Below are positions 43,986 to 52,795 of a stretch of DNA of 64,000 nucleotides, one piece after another. Each line of letters starts with the position of its first letter. The first letter of the stretch is position 1. Source of the DNA: Streptomyces changanensis. Lineage in GTDB: Bacteria; Actinomycetota; Actinomycetes; Streptomycetales; Streptomycetaceae. The stretch is taken from positions 1,116,001 through 1,180,000 of the forward strand of contig NZ_CP102332.1 in the NCBI RefSeq assembly GCF_024600715.1, read 5' to 3'. The position numbers were made by a program, and so were the translations under genes. The notes beneath the pieces were generated by a model. It had not been told where the DNA came from, ran no database searches, and was given only the letters and a program-made list of their open reading frames with translations.

Positions 43986-44352
43986 CCGCGCGCCGGGCCG
44001 GAGGGCGGCCTCCACCGCGGCGCACCGGATCGCCGGCGGCGAACGGCACGCGCCCGAGGCCGCCTTGGGCTCCGCGGACGGCGACCGGGCCGGGGGCCGC
44101 CCGGGCTCGGCGGGCGGGTGGTCGGGCCGGGGGCCGGCAGGGAGGTCGCGGGGGCCGGGCGGGTGGTCGGCCGGGGGCCGGCCGGGGTCGCGCCCCTGGC
44201 GCTTCGGCGCGTCCGGGGGCCGCCGCGAGGTTTGATGCGGCCCCGCCGTGGCAGGCCGATACAGCACCCGGACGTGTACAAGGGGCTGCGGGCGGAGGGC
44301 CCGCACGCCGTAAGGTTGGTCCGTACGCACGGAACTTCGGAAGGAGGCCTGG
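43986..44352 (+). repeat. GC-rich gap with an imperfect 45-base tandem repeat upstream of parJ
   Basis: About 367 bases without a credible gene. CGGGCGGGTGGTCGG recurs at 44111 and 44156, the start of two imperfect 45-base tandem units (44111-44155 and 44156-44200), both continuing with a GGGGGCCGGC core. The parJ ribosome site AAGGAGG is at 44341-44347; the promoter is probably between 44270 and 44330, where GC content falls. Confidence 0.5.
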
Positions 44353-45486
44353 GTGATCGAGCTCGAGGGGGTTCCCGAGCTGATCGACCCGGTCATGGTG
44401 GCCGCGTTCGAGGGCTGGAACGACGCCGGCGACGCCGCCTCCACCGCGGTCGCGCACCTGGAACGGGAGTGGAAGGGCGAGGTGTTCGCGGCGCTGGACG
44501 CCGAGGACTACTACGACTTCCAGGTCAACCGGCCCACGGTGTGGCTGGACGGCGGGGTGCGCAGGATCACCTGGCCCACCACCCGGCTGTCCGTGGTCCG
44601 CGTCGGCGGCGACAAGCCCCGTGACCTGGTCCTGGTCCGCGGGATAGAGCCGTCGATGCGCTGGCGCTCGTTCTGCAACGAGCTGCTGGGCTTCGCCCAC
44701 GAGCTGGGCGTCGAGATGGTCGTGATCCTGGGCGCGCTGCTCGGTGACACCCCGCACACGCGGCCGGTACCGGTCAGCGGTGTGACGTCCGACCCGGACC
44801 TGGCGCGGCGGATGGAGCTGGAGGAGACCCGGTACGAGGGCCCGACGGGCATCGTCGGCATCCTCCAGGAGGCGTGCACGCACGCGGGTGTCCCGGCGGT
44901 GAGCCTGTGGGCGGCCGTGCCGCACTACGTGTCCCAGCCGCCGAACCCCAAGGCGACCCTGGCGCTGCTCAACCGGCTGGAAGACCTCATCGACCTGCGG
45001 ATCCCGCTCGGCGAACTGGCCGAGGACGCCCGCGCCTGGCAGCTCGGCGTCGACCAACTGGCCTCCGAGGACAGCGAGGTGGCCGAGTACGTCCAGACCC
45101 TGGAGGAGGCGCGGGACACGGCCGAGCTGCCGGAGGCGTCCGGCGAGGCCATCGCCCGCGAGTTCGAGCGGTACCTGCGGCGGCGGGACGGCGGCCCGGG
45201 CCCCGGTGGCCCCGGCGCGCTGCCCGGCGCCGCCGGGCACGCCACCGACGGCGGCGACGGCTCGTACCTGCGCGACACCTCCGGCGGTCGCACCCGCCCG
45301 CCGAAGCCGCCCCGGCGCGGTACCGAGGGGACGGCGGACGGCCCCCAGGAGGGTTCCGCCGACGGTCCGGCGGACAGCGCCCGGGGCACCTCCGCCGACG
45401 GCCGCCGCGACGCCGAAGGGCCCGCGGGCCCCGGCGGCCCCGACGACGGCCCGCCACCGGCGGACGGTCCGCGGGACGCGGAGTAG
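44353..45486 (+). CDS. parJ: PAC2-family protein, ParJ (ParA-interacting)
   Basis: The 377-residue protein has a PAC2 domain (about residues 10-275): VMVAAFEGWNDAGDAAS at the start, GVEMVVILGALLGDTPHTRPVPV centrally and WAAVPHYVSQPPNPKATLALL later. The last 85 residues are low-complexity (Gly, Pro, Asp, Arg). In S. coelicolor the equivalent gene next to glpD and mshC encodes ParJ, reported to control ParA polymerisation during sporulation septation; the link here rests on family and position. The GTG at 44353 has AAGGAGG upstream. Confidence 0.85.
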   Translation: MIELEGVPELIDPVMVAAFEGWNDAGDAASTAVAHLEREWKGEVFAALDAEDYYDFQVNRPTVWLDGGVRRITWPTTRLSVVRVGGDKPRDLVLVRGIEPSMRWRSFCNELLGFAHELGVEMVVILGALLGDTPHTRPVPVSGVTSDPDLARRMELEETRYEGPTGIVGILQEACTHAGVPAVSLWAAVPHYVSQPPNPKATLALLNRLEDLIDLRIPLGELAEDARAWQLGVDQLASEDSEVAEYVQTLEEARDTAELPEASGEAIAREFERYLRRRDGGPGPGGPGALPGAAGHATDGGDGSYLRDTSGGRTRPPKPPRRGTEGTADGPQEGSADGPADSARGTSADGRRDAEGPAGPGGPDDGPPPADGPRDAE

Positions 45487-45922
45487 GCCCCGAGTAGGAC
45501 CCGGCTCGCGACGGGGCGGTGCCGTACGGCGGTACCGCCCCGCGTGCCGACCGGGCGGCTGCGCCACCGCGCCGCAGGTCCGGCGCCGACGTCGGTCGCG
45601 TGCGCTTCCCCGCCTGCCGTCTCCGAGCGGGCCGACCGGGACCTCCCGGCCCGCCGAGGGCCCGGACCCCGACAGGTGGCCCCCTTCGTGGAGGAGGACG
45701 CCCTCGACTCCCGGGGCCGCGGTTCGACGGGACGACCGCCGAGTTCGTCCGCCGCGTGCCCACCGACCGGCAGCACGCGTTCCCGACGGCCCCGCCGTGT
45801 CGACGTCCACCGGTTCGAGGGTTGCGGGAGCCGGGGCTGAGGGGTCCCGTCCGGGAAAAGTCCCGCCCCCACCGCGATCATCACGGTGGGGGCGAGGTGT
45901 GGACGCTCTTCGACGACGCCCC
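45487..45922. terminator. Gap between parJ and mshC with bidirectional terminator
   Basis: No gene was accepted in these 436 bases; the frames on both strands are Arg/Pro-rich and lack ribosome sites. CGCCCCCACCG (45864-45874) pairs perfectly with CGGTGGGGGCG (45884-45894) around CGATCATCA, an 11-pair stem 28 bases from the mshC stop, serving the two convergent genes. Confidence 0.8.
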
Positions 45923-47152
45923 CTAGAGGGCCACGCCCATCAGCGCGTCGACGGTGCGCGAGACCAGGCCCGGCGCGCTCTCGTCCGTGCCGCCCTCGGC
46001 GTGCTGGCGCTCGACCCAGCGGTCGACCGCGGCGAGCGCGGCCGGCGTGTCCAGGTCGTCGGCGAGCGCGTCGCGGACCTCCTCCACGAGCCGGTCGGCG
46101 GACGGTCCGTCCGGGCGGGAGACGGCGGCGCGCCAGCGGTCCAGACGCTCCTCGGCGTCCCGCAGGATCCGGTCGGTCCACTCCCAGTCGGCCCGGTAGT
46201 GGTGCGCGAGCAGGGTGAGGCGGATCGCGGCGGGGTCGACGCCCTCGCGGCGGAGCGCGGAGACGAAGACGAGGTTGCCCTTGGACTTCGACATCTTCTG
46301 GCCGTGCAGGGCGACCATGCCGGCGTGCACGTACGTCTTGGCGAAGGGGAACTCCCCGGTCAGCGCGTGGGCGTGGGAGGCGCCCATCTCGTGGTGCGGG
46401 AAGATCAGGTCCGAGCCGCCGCCCTGTACGTCGAAGCCCATGCCCAGGTGGTCGAGGGCGATGGCCACGCACTCGATGTGCCAACCGGGCCGGCCGCGGC
46501 CGAGGGAGCCGCCGTCCCAGCTCGGCTCGCCCTCGCGGGCGGCCAGCCACAGCAGCGGGTCGATCGGGTTCTTCTTGCCGGGACGGTCGGGGTCGCCGCC
46601 GCGTTCGGCGGAGAGGGCCCGCATGAGCTCGGCGTCGTAGTGGGATACCTCACCGAAGTGCCGGTCGGACTCGACGGAGAAGTAGACGTCGCCGTCCAGC
46701 TCGTAGGCGGCGCCCATGTCGCGCAGCCGCTCGATGATCGGGACGATGCCGGGTATGGCCTCGACGGCCCCGATGTACTGCTGCGGCGGCAGCATCCGCA
46801 GCGCCGTCATGTCCTCGCGGAACAGGGAGGTCTCCCGCTCGGCGAGACCGGTCCAGTCGACGCCGTCGCGCGCGGCCCGCTCCAGGAGCGGGTCGTCGAT
46901 ATCGGTCACGTTCTGCACGTAGTGGACCTGCCGCTTGGTGTCGAGCCACACGCGCTGAACGAGGTCGAACGCGTTGTAGGTCGCCGCGTGACCGATGTGG
47001 GTCGCGTCGTACGGCGTGATGCCGCAGACGTAGATGCGGGCGACGGGGCCGGGGTCGAGGGTCACTCGTCCGCCGGTCGCGGTGTCGTGGATCCGGAGGT
47101 CGCGGCCCTTGCCGGGCAGGGCGGGGACCTCAGAAGCGGGCCAGGCATGCAT
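45923..47152 (-). CDS. mshC: Cysteine:1D-myo-inositol glucosaminide ligase MshC
   Basis: The 409-residue protein is a cysteinyl-tRNA synthetase-like enzyme without the anticodon-binding part. Visible: the zinc/cysteine-binding [19 protein letters not shown] with a HIGH-type motif (about residue 45), [12 protein letters not shown] with the second Cys ligand region, and KMSKSKGN (about 290). It ligates cysteine to glucosaminyl-inositol in mycothiol biosynthesis using ATP. Its length and [16 protein letters not shown] start match Streptomyces MshC as I recall it; a start 75 bases upstream is less likely. It heads leftward towards parJ. Confidence 0.95.
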   Translation of the reverse strand: MHAWPASEVPALPGKGRDLRIHDTATGGRVTLDPGPVARIYVCGITPYDATHIGHAATYNAFDLVQRVWLDTKRQVHYVQNVTDIDDPLLERAARDGVDWTGLAERETSLFREDMTALRMLPPQQYIGAVEAIPGIVPIIERLRDMGAAYELDGDVYFSVESDRHFGEVSHYDAELMRALSAERGGDPDRPGKKNPIDPLLWLAAREGEPSWDGGSLGRGRPGWHIECVAIALDHLGMGFDVQGGGSDLIFPHHEMGASHAHALTGEFPFAKTYVHAGMVALHGQKMSKSKGNLVFVSALRREGVDPAAIRLTLLAHHYRADWEWTDRILRDAEERLDRWRAAVSRPDGPSADRLVEEVRDALADDLDTPAALAAVDRWVERQHAEGGTDESAPGLVSRTVDALMGVAL

Positions 47153-47266
47153 GCCCTGAGCGTAACCGGACGGGTGTTCCGGATACGAACCGGATGCAGG
47201 ACCATGACCGGTTCCGCCCTCTTGCACTCGGCGGCGCGATGTGCTGTGGGGCCGCTCAGACCCGGT

Positions 47267-48100
47267 TCACACCGGTGGCCAGGGGATGGGCGGCCAGGTG
47301 CCGGAGGGTTCGGGGTGCCGGCCGGTGGTGCGCAGGCCCGTGACCCGGGCGCGCAGCGCGTCGAGCTCGGCCGGGGTGATCAGCTGCTCCAGACGGGTGG
47401 CCAGCGCGGCGCCGGGCGCCAGCTCCGCGTCGAGCCGGGCCAGGACCGTCAGGGCCTCGCCGGGCAGCGGTTCGCCGGCCCAGCCCCACAGCAGCGTCCG
47501 CAGCTTGTCGTCCACGTGGAACGTCACGCCGTGGTCGATGGCGTACAGGGCGCCGTCACCGGCCGGCAGCAGGTGGCCGCCCTTGCGGTCGCCGTTGTTG
47601 ATCACGGCGTCGAGCACGGCGAGGCGCCGCAACCGCGGGTCGTCGGCGTGGACGAGCAGCGCCGTGCGCCCCTCACCCACCTCCGCGAGGCCCACCGCCC
47701 GCCAGCCGTCGCCGGCCTCGTCGCCCTCCACCAGGGAGAGCAGCGGCGGGGCCACGGGGTCGGCGTCGATCCACCGCTGGACGGAGCCGGTCCCGTACGG
47801 CCCCTCGCGCAGGACGGTCGGCGGGACGAGGTGCCACCCCGTGGCCTCGGAGACCGCGTACGCGGCGGCCTCCCGCTCGGCGAGCGTCCCGTCGGGGAAG
47901 TCCCACAGGGGCCGCTCGCCCGCGACGGGCTTGTACACGCAGTCGACCGCGCGGCCGGCGAGGACGGCGGAGCAGAGCAGTACGGCGTTGGACGCCTCAC
48001 GGACCTGGCCGCGCACGGTGAGCTCGCCCTCGGCGAGGACCTCCAGCACGTCGCTCGCCGCCGTCAGGCCCCGCGGCGGTATCCGTTCTGGCGCGGGCAT
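47267..48100 (-). CDS. SCO1664-family protein with PI3/4-kinase-like fold
   Basis: The 277-residue protein has kinase-like residues in order: Lys57 in VYKP, Glu76/78 in LAEREAAAY, Asp164-Asn169-Asp171-His176 in LDAVINNGDRKGGHLL, and Asp189 in AIDHG. This pattern (YKP, DxxxNxDRKxGH, IDHG) matches the PI3/4-kinase and HipA-like branch of the kinase fold, so catalysis looks possible, though no activity is known to me. The ATG at 48100 follows AAGGAC and overlaps the DUF3090 gene by 37 bases. It forms a compact group with DUF3090 and the histidine phosphatase next to mshC, an arrangement I also recall from mycobacteria. Confidence 0.85.
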   Translation of the reverse strand: MPAPERIPPRGLTAASDVLEVLAEGELTVRGQVREASNAVLLCSAVLAGRAVDCVYKPVAGERPLWDFPDGTLAEREAAAYAVSEATGWHLVPPTVLREGPYGTGSVQRWIDADPVAPPLLSLVEGDEAGDGWRAVGLAEVGEGRTALLVHADDPRLRRLAVLDAVINNGDRKGGHLLPAGDGALYAIDHGVTFHVDDKLRTLLWGWAGEPLPGEALTVLARLDAELAPGAALATRLEQLITPAELDALRARVTGLRTTGRHPEPSGTWPPIPWPPV

Positions 48101-48654
48101 ACGTGTCCTTCCGGGTCGAGCGGGAGGCTGCACAGGGGGCAGGGCGGGCGGCCGGCGTTCACGACGTCCAGGGCGCGCTTGGCGAAGGCTCTCGCCTGGG
48201 CGCCGGTGAGCCGGACGCGGAGCATGGGCGGGCCGTTCTCCTCGTCCTGGAGGAGACGTTCCTCCGCCTCGGCGAGGTCCTCCTCCGAGTCGACGTCGAG
48301 CTCGACGAGCGCCTGCGCCTCGACGATCAGCCGCTGCTCCTCGCCGTCCCAGGCCAGGGCCATGGTGCCGACGCGGAACTCCTCCTCGACCGGGGCGTCC
48401 AGGGGAGCGGTGTCGGCGACGTCGGCGGGCGCGACCGCCGGGACCGGGGCGTTGCCCCCGGTGCGCCGCACCACCTCGTCCAGGAGCTCGTCCATGCGCT
48501 CGGCCAGCGCGGCGACCTGGGTCTTCTCCAGGGCGACGCTGGTGACCCGCCCTCCGGCGGACGCCTGCAGGAAGAACGTACGGCGGCCAGGCAGCCCGAC
48601 CGTACCGGCCACGAAGCGCTCCGGCGGGTCATAGAGGAACACCTGACGGGACAC
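48064..48654 (-). CDS. DUF3090-family protein with C-terminal zinc knuckle
   Basis: The 196-residue protein begins VSRQVFLYDPPERFVAGTVG and ends with CPLCSLPLDPEGHVCPR, a CxxC...HxC knuckle likely to bind zinc. The middle (VALEKTQVAALAERMDELLDEV) is helical. Function is unknown; the family is actinobacterial as far as I know. The GTG at 48654 follows GGGAGAGGGAAC. Its 3' end overlaps the kinase-fold gene by 37 bases, which points to coupled translation and joint function. Confidence 0.88.
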   Translation of the reverse strand: MSRQVFLYDPPERFVAGTVGLPGRRTFFLQASAGGRVTSVALEKTQVAALAERMDELLDEVVRRTGGNAPVPAVAPADVADTAPLDAPVEEEFRVGTMALAWDGEEQRLIVEAQALVELDVDSEEDLAEAEERLLQDEENGPPMLRVRLTGAQARAFAKRALDVVNAGRPPCPLCSLPLDPEGHVCPRQNGYRRGA

Positions 48655-48735
48655 GTTCCCTCTCCCTTGGTCTTGTTTACGCGGGTCCGGCCGGGGCCGT
48701 GACGGCAGCGCATCCAACCCTACTGTGCGCGTCGA

Positions 48736-49440
48736 TCACGGTGCGCCCGCGCCGCCGCCCACCTGCGCCGCGCCGTCGGGGCCCGCCGGAGCCGGGCCGC
48801 CGGGGGCGCCCGGGGCGAGGCCGGCGAAGTCTCCCGTGTCGCCGAGGCGGACGAGGAAGGGCCGCGTCCGGGTGTAGCGGATCGCGGTGACGGAGCAGGG
48901 GTCGACGTGGAGGCGCTGGAAGAGGTCGAGGTGCATGCCGAGGGCGTCCGCGACGAGCGACTTGATGATGTCGCCGTGCGAGCACACCAGGTAGGCGGCC
49001 CCCTCGCCGTGCTCGGCCTCCACGCGCGCGTTCCACTCGCGTATCGCCTCGACGGCGCGGGTCTGCATGCCGCGCATGGACTCCCCGCCGGGGAAGGCCG
49101 CCGCCGACGGATGGTGCTGGACGACCTCCATCAGGGGCTCGCCGCCGAGTTCCGCCAGCCCGCGGCCGGACCAGTCCCCGTAGTCGCACTCGTTGATCCG
49201 CTCGTCGGTGTGCAGGGCGAGACCGGGGCGGGCCGCGAGGAGCGGGGCGAGGGTCTCGTGGCAGCGTTGGAGGGGGCTGCTGACGGCCAGCGCCAGCTCC
49301 ACACCGGCGAGCCGGCCGGGCAGCGCGGCGGCCTGCGCGGTGCCGCGCTCGTCGAGGCCGACGCCGGGGGTGCGGCCCGCGAGGAGGCCGGCGGTGTTCG
49401 CGGTGGACCGGCCGTGCCGGACGAGGATCAGGGTCGCCAT
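48736..49440 (-). CDS. Histidine-phosphatase (phosphoglycerate mutase-like) family protein
   Basis: The 234-residue protein has the phosphohistidine motif LILVRHGRSTAN at the start and the second catalytic His in VCSHGDIIKSLV (about residue 155). Intermediate Arg and Glu positions (INECDYGDWSGR) are present, so it should be an active phosphatase; the substrate is unknown. The tail is Gly/Pro/Ala-rich. It is the first gene of the leftward phosphatase-DUF3090-kinase group (81 bases before DUF3090) and diverges from corA. Confidence 0.9.
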   Translation of the reverse strand: MATLILVRHGRSTANTAGLLAGRTPGVGLDERGTAQAAALPGRLAGVELALAVSSPLQRCHETLAPLLAARPGLALHTDERINECDYGDWSGRGLAELGGEPLMEVVQHHPSAAAFPGGESMRGMQTRAVEAIREWNARVEAEHGEGAAYLVCSHGDIIKSLVADALGMHLDLFQRLHVDPCSVTAIRYTRTRPFLVRLGDTGDFAGLAPGAPGGPAPAGPDGAAQVGGGAGAP

Positions 49441-49559
49441 GGCGGCCAGCCTAGGCGGTGGCGCGTCGATCGGGCCGCGGGCCCGACGTGATCGGCGGGA
49501 CGCCTGCCGGGGGGCGTCGCACGTGCATGCGCCGGTGGGCGGAGGGAAGAATACGCGCC

Positions 49560-50543
49560 GTGATCGTTGACTGCGCCATCTACCGTGCCGGGCGACGCCT
49601 CCGGGGCCCCACCGACGTCGTCGCCGCCCTGACGGAGGCGCGCGACTCAGTGGACGGCTTCTTGTGGATCGGGCTGCACGAGCCGACCGCCGAGGAGTTC
49701 GACCGGGTGTCCACGGAGTTCGGGCTGCACCCCCTCGCCGTCGAGGACGCCCTGAAGGCCCACCAGCGGCCCAAGCTGGAGGTGTACGACGACTCGCTCT
49801 TCATGGTGCTGAAGCCCGTGCACTACGAGCCGGCCGACGACACCGTCTCCACGTCCGAGCTGATGCTGTTCCTGGGCGACTCGTTCGTGGTGACGGTCCG
49901 GCACGGCGAAGGGGCGCCGCTGTCGGAGGTGCGCCGGCGGCTGGAGTCCGCCCCGGACGTGCTGCGGCAGGGCCCGACGTCCGTGCTGTACGCGGTGAGC
50001 GACGCCGTCGTCGACCACTACATCGACGTGGCGGCCGAGCTCCAGGTGGACCTGGAGGAGCTGGAGGCGGAGGTCTTCGCCCCGTCCGGGGGCGACGCGA
50101 AGAACACGGCGTCACGGATCTACACGTTCAAGCGGCAGGTGCTGGAGTTCCGCCGGGCGACGGGCCCGCTGGCCTCCCCCATGGAGCGGCTGGCGGGACC
50201 GGGCGTGCCGTACGTCGTCGAGTCGGCCCGGCCGTTCTTCCGTGACGTCAGCGACCACCTGACCCGCGCGAACGAGCAGGTGGAGGGGCTGGACCGGCTC
50301 CTGTCGGACATCCTCTCGGCGCACCTCGCGCAGATGGGCGTGCGCCAGAACGACGACATGCGCAAGATCTCCGCCTGGGCGGCGATGGCGGCGGTCCCGA
50401 CCATGGTGGCGGGTGTGTACGGCATGAACTTCACGCACATGCCCGAGCTGGACTGGGCGTGGTCGTACCCGGCGGTGGTGGGCCTGATGGCGGGCGCGGT
50501 GACGGGGCTGTACCGGCTGTTCAAGCGGCGCGGCTGGCTCTGA
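49560..50543 (+). CDS. corA: CorA-type magnesium/cobalt transporter
   Basis: The 327-residue protein has a cytosolic domain (IGLHEPTAEEFDRV ... HPLAVEDALKAHQRPKLE), a long helix, and two C-terminal membrane helices separated by the signature YGMNFTHMPEL (GMN motif), ending in a basic KRRGWL. CorA pentamers import Mg2+. I use the GTG at 49560 (IVDCAIYRAG), the typical family start, over an ATG 33 bases upstream. It is divergent from the histidine phosphatase and convergent with the ferritin-like gene (29 bases apart). Confidence 0.94.
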   Translation: MIVDCAIYRAGRRLRGPTDVVAALTEARDSVDGFLWIGLHEPTAEEFDRVSTEFGLHPLAVEDALKAHQRPKLEVYDDSLFMVLKPVHYEPADDTVSTSELMLFLGDSFVVTVRHGEGAPLSEVRRRLESAPDVLRQGPTSVLYAVSDAVVDHYIDVAAELQVDLEELEAEVFAPSGGDAKNTASRIYTFKRQVLEFRRATGPLASPMERLAGPGVPYVVESARPFFRDVSDHLTRANEQVEGLDRLLSDILSAHLAQMGVRQNDDMRKISAWAAMAAVPTMVAGVYGMNFTHMPELDWAWSYPAVVGLMAGAVTGLYRLFKRRGWL

Positions 50544-50572
50544 CCCCGGCCGCGCCCCGGACCGCCGGCGGG

Positions 50573-51358
50573 TCAGAGGACCGGCGCGGTCTCGGCCGGT
50601 CCGCCCATGGCGTCGCGCCGCGCGGGCATGGCGAGGCGGACCATGCGCCGCCGGCCGGCGGCCCGCTCGTACGCGTACACGGCGTGGATGCCGGCGGCGA
50701 GGACGGCCGACTTGGCGCGCGGCCACCGCAGGATGCGGCCCATGTGCTCCATGACGGCGAGGCTGACGTCGCGGTAGACGGCGATCTCGGCGAGGGCGCA
50801 CTCGCGCAGGGTGCGCTGGATGGTGTGGGCGTGGCCGGCGCGGGCGAGGCGGAGCAGTTCCTCGTGGCAGTAGGCGAGGTGGTTGTCCTCGTCGGCGCTG
50901 ATGATGCGGACGGCCTTGCCGACCTCGGGGTGGTCGCCGAAGTGCCGCACGAGCATGTTCATCTGGTCGGCGGCGCGCTGTTCGGTGACGCGGCTGTGCG
51001 AGAGGTAGACGAGGATGTCGTATTCGGTGAGCGGCTCGTCGCGCCGCAGCTTGTCGTGGGCGAGGCCGATGCCCGCGCGCTCCAGCAGCATCGTGTAGTC
51101 GGTCTCGGGCGGGACCGGCACCGGGTCGAGGCCGCGCTTGTGCAGCAGCCCGTTGAAGATGCGGCCGTGCTTGTCCTCGTCGGCGCCGTGCCGGGTGATC
51201 TTCGGGACCAGCCCGGCGAGGGACTGCGGGACCAGGGCGGCGATCCGGGCGTTCTCCCAGCCCCCCTGGGTCTCGCCGCTGGCGGCGATGGAACAGAACA
51301 GCTGGTAGGAACGGTCGTCGTCGACGATCTCCTGGAACAGGCTGCGGGCCGAGAGCAT
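50573..51358 (-). CDS. Ferritin-like diiron-domain protein
   Basis: The 261-residue protein is mostly helical with two E/D-xx-H-type motifs: HGADEDKHGRIFN (about residue 62) and SADEDNHLAYCHEEL (about 160), typical of ferritin-like four-helix bundles that bind two iron ions. The substrate is unknown; related enzymes include oxygenases and tRNA-modifying hydroxylases. The ATG at 51358 has GGAGGTG upstream. It is convergent with corA and is downstream of the LLM-class gene with 245 bases between. Confidence 0.82.
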   Translation of the reverse strand: MLSARSLFQEIVDDDRSYQLFCSIAASGETQGGWENARIAALVPQSLAGLVPKITRHGADEDKHGRIFNGLLHKRGLDPVPVPPETDYTMLLERAGIGLAHDKLRRDEPLTEYDILVYLSHSRVTEQRAADQMNMLVRHFGDHPEVGKAVRIISADEDNHLAYCHEELLRLARAGHAHTIQRTLRECALAEIAVYRDVSLAVMEHMGRILRWPRAKSAVLAAGIHAVYAYERAAGRRRMVRLAMPARRDAMGGPAETAPVL

Positions 51359-51569
51359 CGCTGTCACCTCCACGTGTCGGCACGAGTCAAGTGCCGGGGA
51401 GGGGGTGAGGCAACGACACCCCGCCGCCACTCCATCGAACGGAGCAGCGACGGGGCCGTGCGCGCCGCGGCCGGTCCGTAACCCGGCGGCCGGTGGCGCG
51501 TTGTGCTGCGTGACGGCCGTGGCGGGGATGACCCCGAGCCCCCACCACGGCCGCGGGCTTTCCCCGGGG

Positions 51570-51596
51570 GCCGGCCGGCGGACTGAACCGGCCGGC
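51570..51596 (-). terminator. Terminator after the LLM-class oxidoreductase gene
   Basis: GCCGGCCGG (51570-51578) pairs with CCGGCCGGC (51588-51596), seven bases downstream of the oxidoreductase stop. Confidence 0.7.
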
Positions 51597-51603
51597 GGCC
51601 GGT

Positions 51604-52656
51604 TCAGTCGACGAGGCCCGCGCGCTCCAGCGCCTCGGTGCCCGCCCGGAGGGCGGCGATCCGCTCGTCGAGCGTGAAGCCGGCCGGCGCGAGGGTCAGG
51701 GTGGTGACGCCGGCGGCCGCGTAGGCCGCCATCCGATCGGCGATCCGCTCCACGGAGCCGAGCAGGGTCGTGTCGTCGATGAGCTGGTGCGGCACGGCGG
51801 CGGCGGCGCCGTTCTTGTCGCCGGACAGGTACTTGTCCTGGATCTCGGCGGCCTCCTTCTCGTACCCCATGCGCTGGGCGAGCCGGTTGTAGAAGTTCTG
51901 CTTCCGGCTGCCCATGCCGCCCACGTAGAGGGCGGTGTACGGGCGGAAGGTGTCGGCGAGGGCGGCGACGTCGTCGCCGAGGGCGAGGGGGACGGTGGGG
52001 CAGACGTCGAAGCCGTCCATGGTGAGCCCGGCCTTCTCGCGCCCGGCGCGCAGGTACCGGACGGCGGTCTCCTCCAGGTGCGCGGCGGACGGGAAGATCA
52101 GCAGGGCTCCGTCGGCGATCTCGCCGGTCAGCTCCAGGTTCTTGGGCCCGATCGCCGCGATGTAGAGCGGGATGTGCTCGCGCTGCGGGTGGACCGTGAG
52201 CTTGATCGGCTTGCCGGGTCCGTCGGGCAGCGGCAGGGTCCAGTGCTCGCCGTCGTAGGTCAGCCGCTCGCGGGACATGGCCCGGCGGACGATCTCGACG
52301 TACTCGCGGGTGCGGGCGAGCGGTTTGTCGAAGGTGACGCCGTACCAGCCCTCGGAGACCTGCGGGCCCGAGACACCGAGGCCCAGGCGGAAGCGGCCGC
52401 CGGAGAGCGAGTCGAGGGTGGCGGCCGTCATGGCGGTCATGGCGGGCTGCCGCGCCGGGATCTGCATGATCGCGGAGCCGACGTCGATGCTCTCGGTCTG
52501 CGCGGCCACCCATGACAGCACGGTGGGGGCGTCCGACCCGTACGCCTCGGCCGCCCAGCACACGTCGTAGCCGAGGCGGTCCGCCTCCTGCGCGACGGCG
52601 AGGTTGTCGCCGTCCATGCCCGCGCCCCAGTAGCCGAGGTTGATGCCGAGCCGCAT
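51604..52656 (-). CDS. LLM-class F420-dependent oxidoreductase
   Basis: The 350-residue protein is a luciferase-like TIM barrel: MRLGINLGYWGAG at the start, YDVCWAAEAYGSDAP, SGGRFRLGLGVSGPQV (cofactor phosphate region) and HPQREHIPLYIAAIGPKNL. The order and sequence fit F420-dependent rather than FMN-dependent members, as common in actinomycetes; the substrate is unknown. It is divergent from the aldo-keto reductase with 139 bases between, and ends at a hairpin. Confidence 0.9.
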   Translation of the reverse strand: MRLGINLGYWGAGMDGDNLAVAQEADRLGYDVCWAAEAYGSDAPTVLSWVAAQTESIDVGSAIMQIPARQPAMTAMTAATLDSLSGGRFRLGLGVSGPQVSEGWYGVTFDKPLARTREYVEIVRRAMSRERLTYDGEHWTLPLPDGPGKPIKLTVHPQREHIPLYIAAIGPKNLELTGEIADGALLIFPSAAHLEETAVRYLRAGREKAGLTMDGFDVCPTVPLALGDDVAALADTFRPYTALYVGGMGSRKQNFYNRLAQRMGYEKEAAEIQDKYLSGDKNGAAAAVPHQLIDDTTLLGSVERIADRMAAYAAAGVTTLTLAPAGFTLDERIAALRAGTEALERAGLVD

Positions 52657-52795
52657 GCGGGTCCCCTTTTACCGATCAGTAACGTCCGTGGTGAGCGGAC
52701 TCTAGCGCGCGGGCGGCCGGCGCGGCAGTGCGCCGGCCGGCCGCGTTGTCCACAGGGTCCCTCGGCCTCCTGCCCCGGCCAGTAATGTCGCGGCC

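Noticed and set aside
40760..44281. A 1173-codon minus-strand frame opposite glpF-glpK-glpD
   Set aside because: Antisense shadow of an operon whose three proteins are clearly recognised.
45519..45840. Possible small gene or decayed gene between parJ and mshC
   Set aside because: Frames on both strands are Arg/Pro-rich without a start signal, and the terminator occupies one end. No remnant could be matched to a family.
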